64,000 nucleotides of DNA from Cryptomeria japonica. Taxonomy: Eukaryota > Streptophyta > Pinopsida > Cupressales > Cupressaceae. The stretch is from the NCBI RefSeq assembly GCF_030272615.1, contig NC_081414.1:818224396-818288395 (forward strand), given 5' to 3'. The notes beneath the pieces were generated by a model that worked only from the letters and a program-made list of their open reading frames with translations, made no database searches and was not told the origin of the DNA. Shown here piece after piece: positions 10,922 to 21,506 of the stretch (position 1 is its first letter; each line of letters begins with the position of its first letter). The position numbers and the translations under genes are program-made.

Positions 10922-13091
10922 TGTAATAACCCACCATAACGAACTCAACAAAATTGACCATTCTTTTTTTTTTTGTTTTGTTTAATTTAATCATTAAGTT
11001 TGATTCAATTGCATACTCTGGGCATCCATCCATTTGGATTAGGCATTCATCCATCCGGGATGAGCATCTAACCATATGGGTTAGGCATTTGTCCATATGG
11101 GACATAAGATTTCATCTATCCAATATGGGATAGGCATCTATCCATTCGGGATAGGAGGTGCTCTGGCCAGAGTCTTAGACTCATCAGGACCATTCAGGTC
11201 CTAAGCCACTCACTAAGTACTACACTCTTCTAACAAAAGTGCACTGAGGTCACCGTCCTTAGGAGTAATTAAATAACATAATACAAGCTTGAATTCTACC
11301 TCAGAATTTGGCTTAAAGCCTCGGGAAGTCAAGCGAATCCATACGAGATTCCTTCCGAGTATGCATTGAATTACTTTTTCCAATTTAATTATCTTATCTT
11401 TCAAAATAGGATCCTTAATCAATCTTTCTTTTACCAAGCCTAGACCCCACCCATGAGCGCCTGAGTACGAGGGACAACTCTGTCCCAAGACTGCCTACAT
11501 ACTCGCTTCTGCACGGGATCAAGGCGTAAAGTATGTAGTTCTATTTTCTACTCCATGGTTTGATGTAAACTAATTTGTGGGTAGGCAACCCTTTCTAGGG
11601 TCAATGTCCCAGATAGTTTCTCTGCGGTTGCTACCCACGATGGTAGCGCTTAAGCAAAGGCTCAAGATGGCCTATTGCTTGTGGCCTAAAATAACTAGCT
11701 CCTAATTCTTATCATAAGCGTCACCCTTGACCAATTGCCAATCGACAACAATATCTCTTCGAAAATTAACTCCATAAAAGCATTTTTTTACTAAACCATT
11801 CCTAAAGGGGGTTTATTATGGTTTAACTCAATGGATGTAAAATCATTTGAAAATTATCTTATTAGATTATCGATCCAAGGGGGATTACCCACCCCTTAGA
11901 TTTTAGCTTCCAAGTGACCCTTATTACTCCCCAACGATTTATAGGGACGATGCCATAGACGTCGTTGATGTAGCTTTATTAGGCATTAAGTGCAGTAGTT
12001 CAACACGATGGCATTACCTATAAGCGTGACCTAGAGGCACCGTATATACCGAATGCTACTAGGTTTTGGTTTCCATCTTCCTTTATTTAGTTTTCTAACT
12101 AAGAGCTATGAAAACATCATGCTTGAAAATAATCACGAAATGAATGTACATAATTAGACCTTTCGAAGTTAATTATTTGAATAACTACTTTGATGGCAAC
12201 CAAGTACCATTTGATAAAAAGAAATACCATTCTTCTACAACTCAACTAATTAATATATAATGGTATGATAAAGGCAATTATGAACACATATATTAAAACA
12301 TGTAACTTGTATGAAGATAATGGGGAGGTAACTTGCTCATCAATGAATGCAATTTAACATATAAGTAATGCACATGATGTAAAAATAGTGACATTTACAT
12401 ACGAGATTAAGTAATGTTTACTTCGATCATGAGAATATTTAAATTATAGAGTTACTAGTTCCAAATGAGTGATTAGCTTATACTTTTGGAAATTTCGGAT
12501 CAAATCGTAATAATAAGACTTATTTGTTTTTAAGTGAGCCAAAATCACTGATCAAGTAGTCCAATAAATCCCTAAAGGGATTGAGACATATTTTTTTTTT
12601 TTTTTTCAATCTTTTGCTAATTTATTAACTTAAAATTTGACTAAACAATTGTTAGCAATTAACAAAAAAATGTAACTAAAACAATCATTGATAATTAACT
12701 TAAAATTTAACTAAAATAATTATAAAAAAAATTAACTTAAAATTTAATTAAAAATGATTATAAAAAAAAATTAACTTAAATTTGATTAAAACAATTATTA
12801 AAATTCCAATTGCAATTTCAAGAGTATAATAATTAACAAGGCGAAATTGCTATGTTCAATAGCAAATAGAGGGGGGCGGTGGGGACCACGGGTCCCATCA
12901 CCCCCTGCGATCCTGCATGCGCAGGGCCGTAGGGTTGAGGGGACACCACGGTCCCCCCCCCTACTCCCTTGCGGTTACAATAACCACTCCCCTCTCATAC
13001 ACTATGCAAGAATTTATAATTCTTTTCTTTGACCGCCATTAATCTCCGACATTAATATAAATTTTTATTTTTTTTCTCTTTTAACATTCAA
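10922..13091 (-). repeat. Family A copy 1, 5' LTR, truncated (2.17 of about 3.57 kb)
   Basis: It is homologous base by base to 2529-4700 of the 3' LTR. It stops after TTAACATTCAA at 13091, where LINE sequence begins without a filler. The missing part is the outer U3, including the (AT)n tract. It carries the hairpin array (11018-11157) and GC island (about 12875-12990; GGGACC-ACG-GGTCCC at 12882-12896). The two LTRs differ by scattered substitutions and small indels. Confidence 0.85.
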
Positions 13092-15077
13092 GTTGGGACC
13101 TTTTCCTATATGTACTTGGGCATTCCTTTCTTTTTGGGACTGGATAAGACCTCCTTTTGGGATAAAGTAGTCCATTCTATAACCTCCAAAATCTCCTCCT
13201 CGAATCATAAGTGGCTAACAATGGCTGGTAAGATCCTTCTAATCAAATCAGTTTTGAGTGCCATTCCTACATATTTGATGTCTATCTTGTAGGCTCCTTC
13301 TCAAGTCATTAAGAAGATTAAGGTTTCCTTCAGGACCTTCCTTCGGAATGACAACTTAGGAGGATAAAAGAAGATCCCTCTTCTTGCTTGGGATAAAAAA
13401 TTTCATCCCAAGGAGCTGGGGGGTGCGGGTATCCGTGACCTAGTTATTCAGAATAAAGCATTGGGGGAAAAATTGATTTGGAAGTTATATGCAGACCCTC
13501 GAAGTAAATGGGATTCCATCATGCTCACCAAGAATTTAAGGGGAGCATCCAGAGAAAGGATTTTTACTGCAACATCCCTTCCGAAGGGTTCTGCGTTTTG
13601 GAATTTTTTGATTTCTTGTAGGGAGGTGGTCTTACCACATTTATCTTAGGTTGTTCATAATGGGAAAAAGGCCTATTTTTGGGATGAAGTTTGGAATGAG
13701 CATCCTGCTCTCTCAGCTATTCGTGACTAGTCCCCTTTGTCGAATATTCTATCAGATCTTTGGGGGCCTTTTGTTGCAGATTATTTTAACATTGTCACCT
13801 CAGGTCCATGTTTAGTGGCTAAATGGAAGGATATCCCTCCCCTATCTACTAATAATGATATTATTTTAGCTTTTGTAGAAGAACTTCGTAAAAGACCTTT
13901 AGTTTTCCATATCAAGGAAGACTCTTTGGTTTGGGTTAAAAATGTTGCAAGCTCCTATTCGGTAAAAGAGGGGTACAATTCTTTGGTTCAGGCCCCTTTG
14001 CCATCTTGTTGGACTACTAAGCTTTTCTGGCATCCTGCTTGTCTTCCAAAGGTACGGGCTTTTGCTTGGTTGGCAGTCCAAGATAAAGTCCTTACTAGAA
14101 TGCGATTGGATAGGCTTGGGATTACAACAGTTTTTCCTTGTGTTTTTTGTGGTTATTGTATGGAATCGATGGATCACCTTTTCCTGCTATGTCCTTTTGC
14201 CTCTAAGTGTTGGTATTGCCTGTTTGATATGTTAGGATGGTCTTCTGCTCTTTGTTCAAATCTACTTTCACAATTTATGTCCTAGCCCTTGTTGTTTCCC
14301 TCTTCGTTCTATTCATCTCTTTGGGTTGTCGCTCCATCTCTGCTGATTTGGAATCTTTGGCTTGAAAGGAATTCAAGAATCTTCGAACATAAATCTGCAA
14401 CTTTGGCAGACATAATTGGTAAAATTCAAGCTTCCATTAGTGAAGTGGTGCTTGCTTTCACTCATAGAAATTTAGATCATCTCAGGTCGTTTTCTCATTG
14501 GGATAATTGGGTTACTTGGCGATGGTCTTCACTTTATTTGATGCCTTCTCATCGGGTTATAACAGATGGATTTTCTTTGCTTCTTAAGCACAAGATGGCT
14601 AAATGGAGTCCTCCTCCTTTCCCTTCATTCAAATTTCAGTTTGATGGGGCCTCTAAGGGCAATCTGAGGAGGTCTGGGATTGGGGTAATTATTTTTTATC
14701 ACTCTTCAAAGATCATCAAAGCAATGGGTAAATATATTGGTCATGGCACTAATAATGTGGCTGAGTTTCAGGCTTTATCCTTTGGACTTGATCTTGTTCT
14801 TTCTTTAAACATTAAGGATATTTTTATTGAAGATGATTCAATGTTGGTCTTTTAGGCAGTTGCTAGCAAAAAGTGTCTCTCTTGGCACTTGCAGTATTTT
14901 TTAGAGCACATTCTCCTTCAACTAAATGGTTTTTCCACTTTCTCTATTTCTCACTATTTTAGAGAAATTAATGTTTTTGCGGATTTTCTTGCAAACAAGG
15001 CTGTTGTTGAGGGTGTTGATCATATTGAACTTGCCCCTTCATACTTTCCTATCTCTTGCATGAAACTTCTCTCTTAA
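13092..15077 (+). pseudogene. LINE ORF2, RT C-terminus, zinc-binding region and RNase H
   Basis: A single frame from the breakpoint to TAA 15075-15077 carries the YLGIPFFLG and LIKSVLSAIPTY motifs of the RT thumb/connection (13108-13290). A zf-RVT region with HPACLPKVRAFAWL and CVFCGYCMESMDHLFLLC follows (about 14030-14210). Then comes an RNase H domain starting FQFDGASKG with FIEDDS (14634-14850) and a tail LANKAV. In-frame stops are TAG 13290, TAA 13365, TAG 13647, TAG 13728, TAG 14283 and TAG 14853, with no frameshift. Five of the six are explicable as CAG to TAG. The palm with the catalytic YADD is missing. Confidence 0.85.
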
Positions 15078-16844
15078 CAGACCTTCCATTCAGAAACTTC
15101 CTTCATTCCCTATTCTTGGTGTGGTTGTTCTTTCGTAAGTGCCTATAATGAGGGTGTTGGCCTTCGGGGCAATATCTTTGCTATTGACATTTATTAGGAG
15201 AATCTCCTCATTAAGGAGAGAGTTTGTTGTGGTTTCTATTTTTTGGATTTGCCTTTTGTTCTATTGACCTCTCCCATCTCCTTGCTTTGTGGGGTGTTCT
15301 ACTTCCTTTTATGGTTATAAGGGGGATGATGTCTTACCTTATGACAGCATTTATGTTATAGTTATTTCTAGTAGTAGCTCCTTATTTAGTATGGAGGATG
15401 GAGGGGCAATTTATGCTCGATGAACACTTATTTGACAGTTAATGGGATTTGGGTTGATTATCATGTTTTGTTCTATGGCTGCTTTTTTGAATATTATGGA
15501 TACCTTTGTTGATGGATATCTTCATTCTTCTTTTGTTAGTTCAGAGATTGTCTTTGGTCTTTCTTTATTTTTCAGCTTTGTGCCAAGTTGTTTTGGTAAC
15601 TTATAAGAGTGAGATCGTATGGGTTCTTGTGTAATTATTTTCCTATATGGTCAAAAGTGGGATACCTTATGATCAGCTGGCAGTTTTGGTATTTATTGGG
15701 TTTCTTGCTTGGCATTGACTTGTCCCATGAAGCTTCATGTTGGGATTACGGGATTATCATCACGGTAGATGGATACCTTGGTTTCCTTTGGACATCTTGG
15801 GGACTGCTTTGGTACCGGATCTTCTATGTTAATCATTAATTTTCATGGTTGGATTTTGTTAAAAAACATTGAGTCTGATATTCTGCTTTTTTGGTAATCA
15901 TTTCTCTTTGTGGTTAGATGTGGGTAACTTTGCCATGAGCTTTCATTTCACATTAAGTAGAGTTGATCCTTCCGTTGAATCATTTCACTCCATGGGTACC
16001 TTATTGTTTAGGAAGTTTCTTTAATGATTGGGTCTGTTGTAAAGATATGAGGGAATTTTCATCTTTTGGTATGAGGTCTCTTGCTCGACATTTTCTCTTA
16101 TAATGATAAGATAATCGTACATCAGTTATCCTTTTCTGTGTCATATTACGGATGGTGTGCAAGTATGGCATTCATTCTTTTTTGTTTTTTCTTTCTATTA
16201 CACAATGCTCTGCATGTTTTCAAGATTTCTTGGCAAAATTGGTGGTTGGTGGCTTTTTCTGAGGAACTGGAAAGTGCAGTTTATTTGGTGGTGGAGATGG
16301 CTCCTTATCTTGTTGTTGTTGTTATGGCTTTTGCTTTGGACTATTTTATGGATTGGCCTCACCGCGATTCCTGAGGGTTTTCTCCATCCTTCTCTACTTA
16401 TTATATGGATGGGCATATGTTTTCTAACCATTTTTGTGTTGTCAAGACTGCTTTTACTTGGTTCCCTTCTGGCTATGTGTTTTGTTCTCTGCAGGGCCTT
16501 GGATTCATGTGGTGCATAGACAGTTTGGTTTCTTTGGGGTGATGGCATTGATTTTGTTTAGGACATGGTGGCTTCATTTTGGGATGCTATCTTCTTTACT
16601 GATTCCTACAAGCTTTTTTCAAGCTTCCTTTATATCTAATGCAATTGATGATGTAATCAGGGGTTGTATTTGGGTTTCCTATGGGGTTTTGTAATGGGTA
16701 GATAGGATTTTGTTTTCTTGAGCAATACTGAAGGGTTTTCTTACTGGTTCTTTCCCTTCAGTGCTCATTGAACCAGACACCAAGTAAAAACATAAAGATT
16801 TAATATAATTTCAGTGGTTCATCCACTTTTATCAAAAAAAAAAA
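15078..16844 (+). mobile_element. LINE 3' region and poly-A
   Basis: This 1.77-kb T-rich tail follows the RNase H stop. Short ORFs here (for example about 15609-15839 and 16081-16374) are hydrophobic and show no recognisable domain; I do not call them genes. The last 100 bp (about 16740-16844) resemble the 3' end of the truncated LINE at 27283-27400 on the other strand, which supports one LINE family. It ends in an A-tract at 16834-16845, followed by the TSD. Confidence 0.7.
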
Positions 16845-16857
16845 ATAATGCCATTCA
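16845..16857. repeat. LINE target-site duplication, right copy
   Basis: ATAATGCCATTCA is identical to 1951-1963. Its first base may be shared with the A-tract. Confidence 0.85.
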
Positions 16858-18028
16858 TATATCAAAATAAAAAGGAACCAAATGAACACATACACCGTAC
16901 AACACAAAAATTGATATCGGAGTTCACCCCTGATGGGCTACATCTATGGGTCTGCTTCAAATGCAAGACCCTTCTTAATAAATAATCGGTGAAAAATACA
17001 TAAGGTTCACATCAATTACACCCTGTCATCAAGGCATACAAAAACAAATGATACATATGACCACATAGGGTCCAAGAGATACATGGACGATCCAAGAAGA
17101 AGAAAGAGGATCCATTTGAAACATAATATAGAGTAAATACAAGAGAACAATTGGAGCACCAATGAAACTAAATCCTCGCATTCCATCATAAGTGTCATAT
17201 GATCTAACATGAATATCAGGTACTCACAAAAAGCATAAACAACTAGATATGACTCCCACAATAGTGCTCCAAGCAAAAGCAACACAAACTATACACTAGT
17301 GAACATAAGGGAAGAGTGTCATCACATAGCTTGGTATGATTACCCTAGAAGGCCTCCATAGGTCCCAACCCCCATCCACTAGGTTACCCTAGTAACCTCT
17401 CCCGATCCTCTAGCCCCATCCAAGTCTCATGTGGACCCAAACAATCCTTTTGTGAGGACAAGGTTGTTGGTTTGCCATTCCACGCCTTCTCACTGCATCC
17501 TGAGTCTGTACTAGCACTCAACCCATGTGTGGGGAACGATCATTTTGCTTATCATTTCATCTACCAAACCCCCTAATAAATTATTAAGTTATCACTTTCT
17601 TAGACAAACTTTTGATTGGTTATCCTGCTTACCACTTGGGTGCGGCCCCCACTCGAAAGTCACTCTCTCATATGACACTTAACCACAAATCAGATGAACT
17701 CACAAAGACAAGGTATACACAAGAAATGGTATACGGAGTTCAAAGCAATACAAAACCACTTGGCCAAACAAGCCCTTGTACATAGATAATGAACTGACGA
17801 CTTCCTGACTAGAGACATCACTAGTTACGAATCAACCACATGAAAACAATCAATACTCGAAATCAAGGACTTGCAATTTTCGAAAGCAAATGTGAATACG
17901 GTAAATGAAAATACACATCTTTGCTACTCTAATGTGATGTTACTTTTTTCATTTCGTTAAAATACAAATTGGGCAAAGTTTTCTAATCAATCTAAATTTT
18001 CAAAATACATCATTAGAAAAATCATCAT

Positions 18029-18070
<42 letters not shown>

Positions 18071-18144
18071 TTAAAAATTAACATTAAAAAAAACTTTTTA
18101 AAACAAAATAAAATTAAACTTTATATTTTATTTTTATTTTTTTG

Positions 18145-18350
18145 AAAATAGCTCACCCACATGGGCTCCCTTACCAATGGGAAGGGAGGTTGTTGTGGGG
18201 ACCATGTCATGGTCTCCCAACAACCTTGGTTGTTGGAGGCCACGACATGCCCTCCACAGTCGAGGCCTCTCCCCATGGCCTGGGGAAGCTACGGTTCCCC
18301 CAATCATGGGTCAAGGGCCATGGCTTGCTAAACCCCCCCCCTCCCCAATA
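18145..18350. repeat. GC-rich island in family B LTR with inverted repeat
   Basis: This sharply GC-rich block lies in an otherwise AT-rich LTR, next to an (AT)n run at about 18032-18067. An inverted repeat GGGACCATG-T-CATGGTCTCCC lies at 18198-18218. The solo LTR has the corresponding island at 30290-30525. The 71-aa ORF across it is a by-product of base composition. Confidence 0.65.
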
Positions 18351-18413
18351 TAAATAATTTTTTGCATTTGTTTTTTTTTAATTTAAAACAAACCCCCATC
18401 CACTGTGTATAAT

Positions 18414-18418
18414 CTCAG
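18414..18418. repeat. Family C target-site duplication, left (CTCAG)
   Basis: CTCAG precedes the LTR start TG at 18419. CTCAA follows the right LTR at 26406-26410. Four of five bases match; one substitution since insertion would explain the difference. Confidence 0.6.
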
Positions 18419-19599
18419 TGTTACTACTTATTATAGTTTCCATTATTTTTATATCCAAAGTCATTCTAAATACTCTAGTCGGTTACTACTACCGAAACAT
18501 TCAGTCAGTATGCACAGAACAGTCGGTTATAGAAGTAAGTAGTCACAGAGCCTAGTATTCACCGAGCTGTCTACCGAGTAACATTCCATGTCTACCAAGC
18601 AGAAATAATGATACACCAAGTTGATATACACCAAGTGAAATGTGTTACTAGATTCATTGAATCTAGACACACATGGGAAAACGTGTTACAAGATCGAGGA
18701 ACATAGAATCATTATCACATTGGAAATTGCACTTAAAGATTGTGTATGATTTTGAGGTCATCTAACCAATGAAGTATTTTGTATAATTATTCATTCGATA
18801 AATCATGTTTGTAAAATCGAAGCAATGAACCTGATCACCGACATAAGAGATCTATTTATACAACGTGGATTGAGATCAGATAGAGACATATAGAGGTATA
18901 TGAAGCAAGACATGTGTGATACATAAGAAAGCACTAAGTGTTATGACTGTTACAAAGACATAGAGGTCACCGAGAAGGATTTCAAAGAATAGTCAAAGAA
19001 CAGAGTAAACAGAAGGGTTTACCAAGTTAATCTATGGGTTACCAAGGTATGCTACAAGCAAGGTAATCTCATTTTGAGCACATAGAATCTACTATAACAT
19101 TCCAGATGTAAAGTTGCAGATATTTGTAAAGATTTTATTGTAATATTTTGAAGTTGTAAGAGAAACCTTTAATAGGGTAAAAGACTCTAAAAAAGTCTAT
19201 AAATTGTATCGCCTTTAACCAGGTGCAGCATTTAGAATAAGTGTTGTAAAATCCTTTAGCAAGGTAGATCTAACGATCTTGATACTCCTAACAGGGTAAG
19301 CTATCAGAAATAGCTGAACATGTAGCTCTAACCAAGCAACCTTTATTATTGCAGTAGTGAAGTTGTGGGTGCCATCCCCACCGCAGTTTTTCTCTCTAAC
19401 CAAGAGTTTTTGTGTAACCAAAATATATGTGTTATGGAATGAATCATGTATGATTGTTATTTATTTGTTTTAGCTTTATGTTATGTTACAGCAGTTTGTG
19501 GTTTATGCATAATAGTGAAGATATTGTTGATAAAAGGATTTGAAGTACTGATTCACCCCTCCCCTCTCAGTACATTAGCTTTCCATATTGGGCCTAACA
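18419..19599 (+). repeat. Family C 5' LTR
   Basis: It begins TGTTACTACTTATT and ends GGGCCTAACA, and aligns along its whole length with 25240-26405. The final 150 bp contain repeated 'aaccaag/aaccagg' phrases and the T-rich end. Short ORFs on both strands (for example 19215-19421 minus) occur in both LTRs simply because the sequence is duplicated. Confidence 0.9.
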
Positions 19600-19601
19600 A
19601 T

Positions 19602-19613
19602 TGGTATCAGAGC
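19602..19613 (+). promoter_or_regulatory. Primer-binding site of family C (tRNA-iMet)
   Basis: TGGTATCAGAGC lies two bases after the LTR end, the standard plant initiator-Met primer site. Confidence 0.9.
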
Positions 19614-19660
19614 TTGAATCTTGAAAAAAGGTTTAACAACCTAAGAGAAAGATCTTATCA

Positions 19661-20916
19661 ATGGAAGGCTATAAACAATCTTGGAGAATTGTGTATCTAC
19701 AAGAAGAGTTGGATCATGCTAATCAAGTGATTGCAGACATGCAAAGACAAATGCAAAAATCATTGAAAGTTAGAAGGAGATTATCTGATGATTTGTAGGA
19801 CTCTCAAGAGTTAGTGGAACAAATTGAAATATCATCTGAGAACAGTATATCTGAAGAGACTGAAGAGATGATTGAAGAACTAAAGGAGAAGAACAAAGCA
19901 CTGACTGATTAGCTAAAAGCAATGAAAAGAGGACATGAACATTTCAGCACACAGATGACTGAGAATCTTGATGCATTAAGGTAAGAGATCTAGAAAGAGA
20001 AAAACAACAGCTTGAAGCATTAGTATCTGAAAAGAATGATGAAATCACAAGATTGACTGGGATTCAACAAAATCTGTCAGATCAATTGGGCTATGCACAT
20101 CATGAAGCAAATCTGAAAGATGATGAGAATCAAGCATTGAAACTTGAAGTATCAAGGTTGACCAATGAACTTGAAACAGAAAAGAAATCTAAGGAAACAC
20201 TGAAAAAGAGTTATGAAGCAGCAAAGATGTTGGATGAGAAACTGAATACAAGAAGACCCAACAAAGAAGCAGGACTCGGTTACAAAGGAAAAGACTCTAC
20301 TGAGAAGGGAATTCATATAACCAAGAGAGGAGAATCATCAAAGCAAGTTGGAAATAAGAATAATATCAAAGGAAAGAAGCCTATTTGCAACTACTATGGA
20401 AAACAAGGTCACACTGCTAACATGTGCCAGATCAGAAAAGGAAAGCAACCAAATGTCACTAGGTCTAATGGTTATTGTCACAATTGCAACAAATATGGTC
20501 ACACATCTAACCAATGTAGGACAAAGTCTACTAGAAATTATAAGAAGGCAAAATTCAAAGGGTTTTGTAAAAACTGCAATAGATATGGACATAGTACCGA
20601 GGAGTGTTGATTTAAGCAGAAAAACTATATGTGGTCTACACACCGAGCAAATACTAGAGACTACCGAACTCACACAGATCCTTACCGACAATATTATGCA
20701 GTACCATGGGATTACAATACAAGGATATGGTGTGAATGTTGTGGAAGATATGGACATATAAGTGCCAACTACTTTATAAGGTTTAGAATGAACAACCGAA
20801 GATCACGGAAAAATCCTGGTATGGCATGTTTTCATTGTCACAAAGTTGGACACTTGGCTAGAGATTGCAGAGATCAACCTAGAGGAGACACTGAGGAAAT
20901 AAAAGGAAAATTATAG
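19661..20916 (+). pseudogene. Family C gag-like protein with coiled coil and five zinc knuckles
   Basis: From ATG 19661 the frame encodes a heptad-rich, Glu/Lys-rich coiled coil (MEGYKQSWRIVYLQEELDHA...), with in-frame TAGs near 19796 and 19909 that fit CAG to TAG. A frameshift near 19982 leads into the frame used from 20053. That frame carries five knuckle-like motifs: CNYYGKQGHTANMC (second Cys is Tyr), CHNCNKYGHTSNQC, CKNCNRYGHSTEEC, CECCGRYGHISANY (last Cys is Tyr) and CFHCHKVGHLARDC. A TGA at 20608-20610, where a Trp codon would fit, separates the last two. The likely role is binding and packaging element RNA. Five knuckles is more than the usual one or two. Confidence 0.75.
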
Positions 20917-21506
20917 ATGATTTGGAAAAAGAAGGAAATTGTGTCAAATGAAGAAAGCACCTTACCTACCGAGTTAGGTGCACCTATTCCAAATTAATCG
21001 GTAAAGGTATGAAGGGACTGCATTATCTCAAAGGTCAAATCTTAATAGTTCCTATTTCATTTTGTACTTAATTCAAAATCTGCATAATTAAAGATGCATT
21101 AGAAAATTTGAAATTTTATCAAATTCGTTTGGAAGCCTATCAAGGCAGTAAATGCAGGAAGTCTGGCTACTCAGTAAAAGCATAAAAAAGGGAAGTAGTG
21201 GTATCGAGTGCATTTAATATTTTCTAACCTAACTGCACGAAGCCCGATGAGGTATAATGAATACTTAAAGCTATTGCGCGGTCATTTTTCACTCACCAAG
21301 TTTTCAAGAAAGCAGAGCAAAGCGAATCAAAGGCGATAAAACTTCCTCTGAAGAAAATTCAAAGGTATTTACATCAATCACAATGCATTATCAAGATAGT
21401 TTACCGATCATATCAAGTTGTTATTATTTGCTAAGTAGAAAGCGTCTATCATTTGAAAGTCTTCAAACCCTAAGGATCTTTTGTTAGTATTTATCTGAAA
21501 TATACA
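20917..21506 (+). other. Family C inter-ORF region, no gene seen
   Basis: About 590 bp separate the two coding regions. They contain no ORF of note and no recognisable motif. The region may be the leader of the second ORF or the scar where pol was lost in an ancestor. Confidence 0.5.

Larger units (their letters stand above)
2529..13091 (-). mobile_element. Ty3/gypsy chromovirus-like element, family A copy 1 (nested in LINE)
   Basis: In element order (right to left): truncated 5' LTR 13091-10922, PBS 10919-10908, gag about 10775-9620, protease, RT, RNase H, integrase and chromodomain-like tail 9620-6195, polypurine tract 6112-6099, 3' LTR 6098-2529. The LTR of about 3.5 kb, initiator-Met PBS, pol order PR-RT-RH-INT and C-terminal chromodomain fit the Tekay/Del-type chromoviruses; the lineage is my inference. 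The element broke the LINE after its base 2528. The outer 1.4 kb of the 5' LTR and the adjoining LINE sequence are gone, so the right-hand TSD cannot be seen. Confidence 0.9.
1964..16844 (+). mobile_element. L1-type LINE, nested host of a gypsy element, poly-A and 13-bp TSD present
   Basis: The LINE occupies 1964-2528 (5' part, endonuclease) and 13092-16844 (RT C-terminal part, zinc-binding region, RNase H, 3' region, A-tract ending at 16844). A family A gypsy element lies between. Both outer ends are present: the 5' end starts 37 bp before the endonuclease ATG, and the 3' end is poly-A followed by the TSD. Either the copy has no ORF1 or it was 5'-truncated just before ORF2. The rest of the endonuclease and the whole RT palm are missing, so sequence was deleted together with the end of the gypsy LTR. 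Confidence 0.85.

Noticed and set aside
16081-16694. Hydrophobic, membrane-like ORFs in the LINE 3' region
   Set aside because: T-rich sequence translates to Phe/Leu/Val-rich peptides in several overlapping frames; no conserved motif or single preferred frame.
19215-19421. Small minus-strand ORF present twice (also 26021-26227) as a conserved gene
   Set aside because: It recurs only because it lies in both LTRs of the same element.
19602-19613. tRNA gene suggested by TGGTATCAGAGC
   Set aside because: Only the 12-base primer-binding complement of the tRNA 3' end is present, directly next to an LTR; no cloverleaf follows.
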